From contig RQOL01000863.1 in assembly GCA_013076295.1 (NCBI GenBank), forward strand, positions 2,236,180 to 2,300,179: a DNA stretch of 64,000 bases, in the 5' to 3' direction. The stretch comes from Sanderia malayensis (lineage: Eukaryota; Cnidaria; Scyphozoa; Semaeostomeae; Pelagiidae). The position numbers were made by a program, and so were the translations under genes. The notes under the pieces were generated by a model that searched no databases, was not told where the DNA came from, and saw only the letters and a list, made by a program, of their open reading frames with translations. This document shows positions 48,385-59,700 of the stretch, piece after piece. Numbering within the stretch: position 1 is the stretch's first letter; the number at the start of each line of letters is the position of its first letter.

Positions 48385-50566
48385 ATGGCAGAACACGATT
48401 TGGATAAAGAAAATGAAGTATTGAAGAGCAACGAAAATGTTGAATTCCAAAGTGGGCCTATCGACATCGCGTTGGACACCGAGAATGAAGACGAAATTAC
48501 TCCACAGTTTGTGCCTGTAAAAAATGCACTGCAAGGCTTTTTGGCACTGTCAGATGACAGTTTCGATGACCTTATAGAAGTACTGGATAGTATGAAAATA
48601 TCTTCTTTGACACAGAAGGACAGAAAGTCTCTTGGCAACCTTCTCGATCGGAGAGGGCCGTTTGAAAGAGATTACGTTGGTTTGGCGAGTAGCTTATTTC
48701 CAGAACTTATCAGCGATAAACTTTTCAAGATTGAAAAGCAGAAGAGCCCTACTGCTTATTTACTGAAGAAATACGAAAATGAGAAGAAAGACCAAGCAAC
48801 GTTACTAAGACTGGTTGAAATTGCCTTCGCAATGCCAAGACTTGACGTTGTAAAGCTGTTGGTAAATGTTGCTCAGGGTAAAGGTGAGATCGCCATATTT
48901 TTTTGCCAGCCAAAGCGGAATTGCAAAAATTGATTGACGTGAGCGTTATGCACTTAAATGCGTCAGTGGTTGCAATTCAATGCTGGTTTTTGTATTTTGA
49001 ACAATACCAACATATTAGGCCACGCAGATTCACAGCATATCCTTACATTTCAGGACAAATTGGCGAATATTCAACGAAAAAACAAGGGTTTATGAAACAA
49101 CTGAAAAGGAAGATTTTTAAAGATGACGATACAATTTCCATAGGTTCTGTTAGATCGTCTGCATCGTCTTTATCGCTCTCAAGTATCGCATCTTACCAGT
49201 CGCAAATGAGTTTGTGTTCTGTGGAATCGCACCATTTCTTCGCCGTTGAAAAGCCTGTGTTTGAAGGAAATTTTGCGGAAAGAGAACAAATTTATCAAAA
49301 TTGTAATGGTGGGTATATGATTAATTATATGTGATATAATTAAGCAACTGTTTGTAGAAAAGAGTGGGTTTAATAGAGCTTTTACCATATTAATTGGGGT
49401 TATCACACATCATATATTATATGCCATTTAAGATAAGTTTGAATTGAGATAATAAATTTTTAATTGATAAAAATTATAAAAGGTAGAACAACAGGTTTTT
49501 TTAATCTCAATTTGTCACCAAGTCTAAGTATTCTATTTTTTGTTTTTTAGATCTGAACAGCAAGAAACTTTCTGTTAAAGCACAACATCCGTTTGTATTC
49601 ATAGTTTCTGCATCAGATGAGACAGCGAACACTACCAGACTTGTTAAGTGGTTAACAAATAAGGGTGTCCATGCTAGTAGTATTGAAACAAATTACAATG
49701 AATTCAAAGAAAACTCGCCTAATTTTATCAATCGTCAACTGGAAAGGGCTGATAATGTCCTCATCATCTGCAGCCAACGACTGAAAATGATACTCGACCA
49801 TAAATCTGGTGACTTGTTTACAAAAGGTGAGAGGAAGGACAATGGTTCATATATTGTAGTATTGTTTTCTGTTTTTTATAAGCCAAGGGCAAAGGACTTA
49901 TGTTGAGATTCTGATAATGCCACTCCCCATCAAAAGGATACCTTAACTGCTATTTTGTGGACCTCTAAATTGTAAGCAATATATTTGTCTCTGTATGGAC
50001 CTTAGAAAGAATCGTGGTTCATGTTTTCAGTTTATTTTATTATGTTTCTTAGTTTTTAGTAGGATGTTTTTCTCCTTTCCAGATGATTTAGCCGATGTTC
50101 AAGTGATGCAATACGTTTTACAATACATGAACAATCAAATTTTTTGCGATTTAAGCAAGAAGTCTAAGTACATTCCGTTGGTGGCGGAGAAAGAAATGAT
50201 CTTGTCAGGCAAAGCAAGCATCATCCCCATGCCACTAAACTCAGCAGAGGCCTATTACTTCCAGAACTCGGACAGCAGACAGGACTTACTCCGAAGAATA
50301 TTCAAGAGGGAGAAATTTAAGCTTCCTCCAGTTGGTAATCGGCCGGTTCTTAAACAGAATGTCATAACTGGAGAATTACTGGGTATGTATTTTATCCTAA
50401 ATTTTCTCTATCTTTCTTTAAATCTTAACCTTTTCAAACCAGTGAGGTTTTTTCTTGAGACTTTCTTTTCCTTTCTGATTCATGTTATTTTTAGATTTTG
50501 CTTCTGATAATTTTTCTGATGATTAATAAATATTCTTGTGTTTGATTTTTAGATCTTTGTAAATGA
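48385..50566 (+). CDS. Death-SEFIR adaptor (CIKS/Act1-like)
   Basis: Exons 48385-48877, 49054-49308, 49551-49826, 50083-50382, 50553-50566 (TGA), all phase 1, give 445 aa. The N-terminal part (about 95-163) fits a Death domain, including 'SPTAYLLKKYENEKKDQATL' and 'RLVEIAFAMPRLDVVKLL'. A Ser-rich linker follows (SVRSSASSLSLSSIASYQSQ). The C-terminal part (about 262-415) fits SEFIR: 'HPFVFIVSASDE', 'LVKWLTNKGVHASSIE', 'INRQLERADNVLIICSQRL'. SEFIR domains pair homotypically between IL-17 receptors and Act1/TRAF3IP2. Death plus SEFIR in one chain is known for some invertebrate CIKS proteins. There is no signal peptide or TM, so it is cytosolic. The final exon encodes only DLCK. Domain calls rest on motif reading. 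Confidence 0.75.
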
Positions 50567-51061
50567 TGCAAGAAAGATGTCAGTCAGTCAACACCTGTAC
50601 ATATACCCTTGACTGAAGTACTTTAATTCAACCCTGAATGGTTTTATCACAGTTAATAATTTTCTTAGTTCACACAATATTGTCAGGAACAGGAACAGTA
50701 TAATGAGTATTAGTATTTTTAATATTTAAATTTGATTGTTCAAATATACATAATGTGAATTATCCAACCAAATTTCATAGGAAATTCAGCTGCAATTATT
50801 TACTTGACTAGACTTTTTTTTCATAGAGCTCACAGCAAAGTAGTCCACAACTTTGCATTTATTATTTATAGTTTTAGCCATTATCTATTGACAACATACA
50901 AGATAATGATGACATCAGTGTCATGGACTAAAAGGTAATTATGTTGGTTTAAAATTATAGTTAATACGTTAATACATATCTTTGATACTAATTTCAATTT
51001 TTGCCTCTTTGGTAATATTTTGTTTAATCTTTGTCTATTTAATATTGTCATCTATATCTAT
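50567..51061. other. Region 3' of the Death-SEFIR gene
   Basis: AT-rich sequence holding the presumed 3' UTR. Nothing else is recognised. An acceptor-like TCTATTTTCAG leads into the repeat array. Confidence 0.45.
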
Positions 51062-52955
51062 TTTCAGGCAATGGGAAGACAGGATGAGATAGAATAGGAG
51101 AGGACTCTATCATCTTGTGGTAAGTTTCATTGTGATATACTTTTGTGAGTCTAGCTTAATCCATTCCTTTTTTATATTCATTATACTTTGAACCTAACAA
51201 TTAGATTCATATATTCTTTGTATTTCTGATATATGATGTAATTTCTTCTATTTTCAGGCAATGGGAAGACAGGATGAGATAGAATAGGAGAGGACTCTAT
51301 CATCTTGTGGTAAGTTTCATTGTGATATACTTTTGTGAGTCTAGCTTAATCCATTCCTTTTTTATATTCATTATACTTTGAACCTAACAATTAGATTCAT
51401 ATATTCTTTGTATTTCTGATATATGATGTAATTTCTTCTATTTTCAGGCAATGGGAAGACAGGATGAGATAGAATAGGAGAGGACTCTATCATCTTGTGG
51501 TAAGTTTCATTGTGATATACTTTTGTGAGTCTAGCTTAATCCATTCCTTTTTTATATTCATTATACTTTGAACCTAACAATTAGATTCATATATTCTTTG
51601 TATTTCTGATATATGATGTAATTTCTTCTATCTTCAGGCAATGGGAAGATAGGATGAGATAGAATAGGAGAGGAGGACTCTTTCATCTTGTGGTAAGTTT
51701 AATTGTGATATACTTTTGTAAATCTTGCTTAATCCTTTCCTTTTTTTATTCATTATAACCTAACAATTCGATTCATATATCCTTTATATTTCTGATATAT
51801 GATGTCATTTCTTCTGTTTTCAGGCGATGGGAAGATAGGATAAGACAGAAAAGGAGAGAAGAGGACTCTTTCATCTTGTGGTAAGTTTCATGGTTATATA
51901 CTTTTGTAAGTCTTACTTTCTAATTGTATTTGTTATTTGTTATTTCTTATGTTTAATTTAAATTCTATTTTCTTCAATTCTATTTCTTTAATTCTATTTC
52001 TTTGTTTGTATTTAGGTGACAAGAAGACAAGGCCAAGAAGAGCGAAGAGGGCGAGGCAAACCCCAATTCGTATTCCCCAGGGAATACTATCTCCCATTCG
52101 TATTCCCCAGGGAATACAATATCCCCATTTGTATTCCCCAGGGAATATGATCTCCCATTCTTATTCCCCAGGGAATACGATCTCCCATTCGCATTCCCCA
52201 GGGAATATGAATCCCCTCTTCTCTTTCCTCCTCTCTTCTTCGCATTTTCTTCTTGTCACCTAGAAAATACAACAAAGAAATAGAATATAATAAAATAAAA
52301 TAGAATTCGAATGAAATATAAGAAATAGAAATATAAGAAATAACAAATACAATTAGAAAGTAAGACTTACAAAAGAATATAACCATGAAAGTTACCAAAA
52401 AATGATAGAGTCCTCTTCTCTCCTTTTCTATCTCATCCTAGCTTCCCATCGCCTGAAAACAAAAGAGATTACATCATATATCAGAAAGACAAAGAATATA
52501 TGAATCTAATTGTCAGATTCGAAGTATAATGAATACAAAAAAGGAAAGGATTAAGCTAGACTTACAAAAATGTATAACCAGGAACCTTTCCACAAGATGA
52601 TAGAGTCCTCCTCTCCTATTCTATCTCATCCTACCTTCTCGTCGCCTGAAAACAAAAGAAATACATCATATATCAGAAAGACAGAATATATGAATCTAAT
52701 TGTCAGGTTGAAAGTATAATGAATACAAAAAAGTAAAGGATTAAGGTAGACTTACAAAAATATATAACCAGGAACCTTTCCACAAGATGATAGAGTCCTC
52801 CTCTCCTATTCTATCTCATCCTATCTTCCCGTCGCCTGAAAACAAAAGAAATACATCATATGTCAGAAAGACAGAATTTATGAATCTAATTGTCAGGTTG
52901 AAAGTATAATGAATACAAAAAAAGGAAAGGATTAAGCTATACTTACAAAAGAATA
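51062..52955. mobile_element. Palindromic array of about 190-bp units with splice-site consensus (foldback-like)
   Basis: On the + strand, units start at 51068, 51258, 51448, 51638 and 51824 (periods 190, 190, 190, 186). The first three are essentially identical. Each has TTTTCAG, a core of about 53 nt (GGGAAGACAGGATGAGATAG ... CATCTTGTG), then GTAAGTTT, so it looks like acceptor-exon-donor. The same unit recurs inverted at about 52367-52450, 52561-52650 and 52751-52840, with a final partial near 52942. The two halves face each other across 52017-52262 (GGTGACAAGAAGAC against its inverse complement). All three frames of the core contain stops, so it is not coding. Candidates are a foldback transposon, non-coding RNA exons, or an inverted duplication at a chromosome break. 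Confidence 0.8.
52069..52206. repeat. 30-bp palindromic repeats at the centre of the inverted array
   Basis: Five copies of a roughly 30-bp unit built on GTATTCCCCAGGGAATAC, itself an imperfect palindrome, separated by TATCTCCCATTC-like spacers. They form the loop between the long inverted arms. Confidence 0.9.
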
Positions 52956-53728
52956 AAGCAATGTGAAGCTTGGGCAAAGCAACCTGCTGAAGAGTTCATC
53001 CTTCTAACATGACTTTCTTCACACAGCACAACTAGTAGTATAAAAAATATAGTGAACATAAAAGTATAAATACATGCGAGAGGAAAACTTAGAACCGGAG
53101 AAGAACTAAAACCAAGTCGAAATTAGTATTAGAAGTTGTTATTAGTAAATAGAACACAAAACAACACATTGTTTCGGATTGTTAAATTGATAATTAATTT
53201 GAAATTTCATTACACCTCACTCTCCTACATAAATATTTAACAATTAAAGTGTTTAACTAATAATATCGTAGAAAGGTCGACCCATAGATGGATGAAAGAT
53301 TTCTGTTTTTGTTGCATTATATTGTTCTTGGACTTTACTTTTTACACTAAGCTAAATGGCTCTCTACTAGAAGAAAATATCATATATTTCGATGGTATAT
53401 ATAAGTGACAATTAATAGCTGTAAAGTAAACAAAAGCAAAAGGTTTTCTCAGTATTAATTACTTTATCTTTGGGGGGGACTGGATCTTTTCATAAACAAC
53501 GAACTGAGCCAACACAAACTGTGGACCTGTTAAATTCCATCATCACATTGCAATTTGAAGTTGATACTTATGCCAACTGATACGTCATAATATAAAGAAA
53601 ATATATTATTCAGAATGACAACAGAAGTGTTATGACATTATTTAATTATTAAAACAAAAGTTGATAAATAATTTGTCTTTGAAGCTAGATGACGTATATT
53701 ACCGAAGTCTTTTATTCCCTTGCAAAGT
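52956..53728. other. 3' flank of the sulfatase-like gene
   Basis: AT-rich with no gene seen. TTTATT at 53711-53716 is AATAAA on the minus strand, only about 13 nt past the sulfatase-like stop codon, implying a very short 3' UTR if used. Confidence 0.5.
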
Positions 53729-56700
53729 TTAGCTTGCATCGAGCCTCTTTCCGATGCGACAATACCTTGCAACGACCGAGACAATAGCTACAACAGCCAT
53801 ACCGACAACTACAAACGAGGCTATGATTACAACAATAACAGACGAGACTATTATAGAATTACTTGGCCCAGTCTCCGCGATATTCGCAGCATTCGTTTCA
53901 CTTGTGTTATTCTGTTTCATCTGCTTCACTCCGATTCTATTTTTCACGTTCATCTTCTTGTGCGCATGCTCATTCGTGTTGTTACCATGCTTGCTTTTCG
54001 CTTTCGCCGCATTCTTCGCATTCAACCGATCGACTTTCACTTTTCCAACCAGAGTGACGATCGATCCAAGATTATTCTCGATTGCTTTGTCGGATTGCTT
54101 GGATTCCGCGGATGCTTTTGGATTATCAGCACCAGTGGGGCTGGCCCCGGGAGCGGATGCTCCCAAATCACCCTGTCCCGGTTTGGCTGTCTTTGATTCG
54201 ACCAGAAGACCCTGTAATGGCTTCGTGGCTCCAATATCTCCGCTTTCCCCCTTAGCTTGACCGCCAGCCGTCACAGTAGCAATGCTTGCTTTGTTGATAA
54301 CAATATGAGGCTCCTTCATGAGATTAACAAACTTTCTCTTACTTGCATCGCTTATCTTATCCATCGGTTTCTTGTTTGCACCAACTTTTGACTTGACACT
54401 GCCTTCAGTTTCCAATGCGTGCGATTTCTTGCCTTTTGGGCCTAGAAGCTTCGAGTGCTCCTTGAATCTTGGCGGTAAAAAGTGCTTCATAAGATTACTG
54501 GGTAGCATAACGTTAAAACCAATATTGTGCTTGCGAATATCCGAATCGATAACTGCTTTCTTCTCAGACTTCGGCAATTGAAAATCAGTCGCTTCAGTGG
54601 CTGTTCCTTGGACGTTGTAGAAAGACTTGTCCACCATAATGCTGCCGAAAAACTTATGTAGCCTTTCACGTGGGGAGAGCTTCTTGATCTCCGATTCATC
54701 AAGCTGTCTAAAGACATCGACAGAAGAAAGATTAAGCTTCTTAGACTCCTGGGCTAAATTTCCACCTGCAGCCTTTACTACTTGTTTGCTAGTTGCTTCT
54801 GTCTTGCAATCTCCTCTTGCTTTGCAATCAGTGATCATATTCTTCGTTTCGCCTTCAGTTTGATTCTTTGCAGCCGGAACATTTGCTGTATTTAAGCTGC
54901 TGGATGTTGGCTCCGACAAAGCCTGGTCTTTGTTGATACAATTGCGACCATCAGGGCACTCGCTAGCCACTGGTCTTTCGATGTCACTAATCACGTCAGA
55001 CACGCTTTGATACGGCCTCGATCCGGCGATTTCAACATTTGGCAAATCGTTATGAACGTCCTTGTGATTGAGGCTGAATTCTAAATCGCCAACAGAGTTG
55101 GATTCGGTGCGGAAACTTTTTGTGTTCTTTCCTTCATTCGTTGTCTTTGTTTTGGTTGCTGAATCCAAAAAGGCGGTCGGAACATCTGGACTCTCGGCTG
55201 TTAGTTTAGCGTCAGTCAATTCATGTGATCTCCCGCCAGAGCTGCCACCAATCCTCGTTCCTGTCTCACCCATACTTCCAACTGATGTTTCTGATTCTGT
55301 AGTCGAACCGCTGCTCGATCCCGTACCTGCTTTTGAACTCTTGCCAGGTGCAAGTTCAAAATCGGGTTTGACAGGTTTGTTGTAGAATGGTGCTATGATA
55401 GGATTTCGAAGTTTCTCTCCTGGTTTAAGAGGTCCGGTGCCAACATTAGTGGACATTGTGACATCTTGAAGTGTCCCCTTTCCACCTTTTGGTCCATCTG
55501 CATTGGCGTCGTTGTTTAATACGACATTAACAAGAGGATTGCGGAGTGGCGCTGGTTTCTCTAGTTCATCTGCAAGTTCGGTGTGGTGGTTTGGCTCACC
55601 CGCAACTGTCTTTGATGGAGCTGGTACAGGAGCTGAAGACGCAGAAGAAGGCACCGGCTTTGGAACAGCTGATGATGATGTTGATGACGGTTCTGGTTGA
55701 GGTGATTCAGCTTTTAGTGGAACTGTTGAAGGGGGTGGAGGGGGCTGTGGTGGTGGTATATAAGCGGCAGGAGGTTGTGGGAAATAGCTGGTAGAAGACG
55801 GCTGTGGTACGGGCGGAGGAGGTGGTGGTGGCGGTTGTGGTACAGGTGCAGGAGGTGGAGGTGGCGGCGGAGGAGGTGGTGGAGGAGGTGGTGGTGGAGG
55901 AGAAGGTGGCGGTGGAGGAGGTGGTGGTGGAGGTGGTGGCGTTGCTGGTGGTGGAGGGGGAGGTGGTGGTGGAGGTGGTGGTGGAGGAGGAGGAGGTGGT
56001 GGTGGTGGTGGTGGTGGAGGAGGTGGTGGTGGTGTTTCTGGTGGTGGAGGTGGTGGCGTTACTGGTGGTGGAAGAGGAGGAGGTGGTGGAGGAGGAAGTG
56101 GTGCAGGCGGTGCTGAAACAGTTGGGGCTTCTTTATTACTTGATGATGGACTAGAAGCTGTTATCTTGTCATCAACGAATTGAACGCGAGCATTTGCAGG
56201 TCTTTTAAATGGCTGCTCTGCTGGCAATAGACTTGGGGAAGAAGAAAACGGTTTGAACGAAACACCAGAAGGGCCGGCATTAATTGAAGAACCAGATTCT
56301 TTTAATTGATTGTTGCCAGCTACTTTCTTTCCTTTACCACTTGGCTTCGCACCTGTATTGTCAATTTTCTTCTCTGAAACCACATTCTCTGGATCATATT
56401 TCACCGTTGTTTCCTGTTTATTGCCATCAACAAGTTTATTGGTACTTGTCACACTCTTACCATGGGCAGTAGCTCGATTCAGAATAAAAGCATTGCTGTT
56501 CGGATTTGAGTTACCAGAAATACGGATGGTTCCACTTGCCGAAGCAAAGCGTGGGTCTGGATCAGGCAAGGCGGTCTTCACAATACCATTCGCTTCATCT
56601 TGACTTGGCATTTGAGTCGATGCAATGGTTTCATTACTCTCTCCTATCCCTCCAGTTACACTTGCAGCCTGTTGAGCTGGTACATTCGCACCAGTGTAAG

Positions 56701-59700
56701 AATAGTAGTTAACAGGTTGTGGTGAAGGCATTTGCTGTGTTGAAGGACGTGAGATTGGTTGACTTGAGTATATCATCGTGTCCTTGTTTCCCTGGAACTG
56801 ATCATTAACTCTTGATTGAGTGTAAGAATCGTCTTCCAAAGTTGTAGACACTGAGGTTTTATTCCGCTGCATTTGACTGTAATCCATATCGATCAGATTT
56901 TCGGTTGGATTGAGATCGGTTTCATTCGATTGTACGTGGATTACGGCGTGTTGGCCGGATTCTGCCAGCTTCGTTGTCGCTTTATCATCGTGGATGTGAT
57001 CGTTCATGTGGAAGTAATCCTTGTTAATCACTCGTGTACTATTCCTGTTCTTGATGGACATATCCACATGATCGCCAACATCACTGACAACATCGAATAT
57101 CTCCCTGACGCCCTGTGGCTCTGGCTTTGATCCCCCATCAGCTAGAGATCTTTGACTTGCGTCGGCAGTGACGTAGGACATCGGTTTGATCGGATGTGAG
57201 GTCAGACGCAGCTCAGGTGTGAGACTGATTGTCCCTCGTGGATTGGTACTACCAGTACGTGTAACAGCCATTGTTGCCAGCTTGACAACAGCAGTGGTTC
57301 TATTAAGAGGGCCACCAACTGGCTTCATGATTGAAACCATTGGTGCGAGAGTGGCGTTGCGCCAGAAGCTCCATATACCATCGTGTCTTTCTGGGTCACC
57401 CTTTGGATCATAGGCAGGATAGTAAGGCCTGACGACCAGCTTGCGATGGTAGACGAGTCTTTCCAACAGCACACGCAACGTCTTGGGCATGTAGTCGGCC
57501 AAATTGTGGTACTCACATGGATCCCATTTAATGTTGAAGAGACATGGCTTCTTGACTGGATTGCAAGGTGGAGCATGCATGAGTAGATAGGGGTGGGAAT
57601 ACCTCAAATCACATGTTACAACAGCCTTCTCTGGGGCAGCCGGCTTCGTGAGGTTGTCAAGTTCACCGACCGCTGCTGGTCGTGGATACCAGTCACCAAA
57701 GTAGCCAATATCTTGGTTGACGATCAACTTGTAATTGCCAACCCTCAGCGCGGCTTGGTTGCCTTGTAGAGGGTCGAAATTGTGGAAGATTTCAAAGCGC
57801 GGTGACTCTAGGCCAAGGGAAATGGTATTCCACACGTCTATGCCATCAATCTTGCCAGTGACCGTCTTGTTAATGCCAGCAAGGCTGAGAATTGTTGGGA
57901 GCCAGTCAGTGGAGTGGATGAGAGCAGAACTTGTCCGTCCTATAAAAGAGAATATAAGAACAATCAGTACACATCCATAAACATATCTATGTAAACTAAA
58001 GCCTCTGTGTTACTGAAAGTTTGAAGGTTAGAATACATCAGGGCCCCAGTGCATCATAGGAAATTAAAAGCCATACCATTGTATTGGTATATTGTTCATC
58101 GATGTCGAATAGAACAATGTGTAGCAGCTCTGGAAGCCAGATGTTTAGTTTCTTATACAAGGGGGTTCTTTAAATGAGGAGAGTCGTTATATAAAGACCT
58201 TACAGAACGTTAGCTATATGTATACTACAGTATGTTAGCTACATGTATACTTGACACATCACAGGGTATCAATGCTTCAAATATGAGATGATGTCCAAAG
58301 TAAAGCACTGCATTATATATACGTTATAAAACCCTGAGGCTTATGAAGCAATATGAATGCACCCACCTGGCTTGGATATCAAGTCACTGTACACCAATCC
58401 AACAGCACGAATGCCTCCTTCCCAAACAGTGAATTTGCCTCCTTTCAGTGGGAAATTCGAGGCACTGTTCAGCTCCATATTGCCAGCAGCTCCTCCGTTG
58501 TCAGTGGTGAAAACAATCACTGAATTCTCTATCAAGTTATAGTCTGACAAAGCCACGGTAATGTTCAGCACTGATTCGTCAATTGCAGCAACCATAGCTG
58601 TCAAAAGAAGCAAAGGGAAGCTTTGAGTATTTGAAAGCGTAATGAATGCTCAATGCTTTAGGCATAGAGTAACGACAACATATACAGATGACATTATATG
58701 ACTGTTCTTTCAACAGGTGTGGGATATACCGCTATAAAACGTATACATAGATATAGGTATATGAAGCATAGCTAAATATAGGTACAGGAATGTATAGGTA
58801 TGGGAAGTATTGATAGATATAGGTATAAGAAGTAAAGATAGATATAGGTATAGGAAGTATAGATAGATATAGGTAAAGGAAGTAGAAATGGATATAGGTA
58901 TAGGAAGAATAGATAGACATAGATATAGAAAGTATAGATAAATATAGTTATAGGAAGTAGATACATATAGATATAGGAACGCACAGGTAGAAGAATTGCA
59001 AAGATTTATAAGTATGTCATGCACGACACTTGGAAGTAATCACACACAAAACTGAAGGCAATTAGAAACGCCTGTGTCAAGAGAGCTATGTGAAACCAGC
59101 TAGCAAATTCTAATGAGAACCAATTGAGTTCTAACCTGCATATTTTCTCCTCTTTTCGTTCTTGATGTGCGCGAATTTCTGGAGATACTTCAAAGGAGAT
59201 TGGTGCGGGTTGTCAGGGTTACCAGAATGGACCCCTTGGTGTGAAAGGTATAGAAACAAAGGCTGCTCCTTGTCGTGATTTTTGATGACGTTGACAGCTT
59301 CGTTGGTGAACAGTTCGGTACTGTAGTGGCCTGTTTCATTACGTACAACCTGTGAAAGAAATGCAGATTCCTTCAGTATAATACGAGGTACGTTTCGAGC
59401 AATTAAACCCTGCTATAACAGATACAGTAATGCGTGGTGAGACTTGTATACTATAATACAAAGGGGGTTGAAGCACGGTGATTAAAGCAAAGATTGCAAC
59501 AAGTAAATATCGCATGTCTTAGATGCTGTGGGTTTGAATTTATTTGCTGCAACGTCCAAAACGCCAATTCGATAGTAATACAAAAATTGAATATATTATG
59601 TCAAAATTGTGGCATGGAACACAGCATTCATAACAGGGGGGGCGGGGGGTAATAAGAAATCATGCTTGCAATAAAATCTCAACAATACAGTAAAAACCCG

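Noticed and set aside
48903..49334. A 143-aa frame as an extended second exon of the Death-SEFIR gene
   Set aside because: It needs intron retention; using the acceptor at 49054 joins exon 1 in phase, whereas the upstream acceptor does not.
51062..52955. The repeat units as extra coding exons of the Death-SEFIR gene
   Set aside because: The core of about 53 nt has stops in all three frames, and the preceding exon already ends with TGA.
55775..56154. Trp/Arg-rich and Val/Glu-rich open frames on the + strand
   Set aside because: They are the complements of the polyproline triplet tract of the minus-strand sulfatase-like gene.
53729..57835. The 1368-aa frame as a stand-alone intronless protein
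   Set aside because: It begins in the middle of a sulfatase domain; the acceptor at 57940 and six upstream exons complete the domain and supply a signal peptide.
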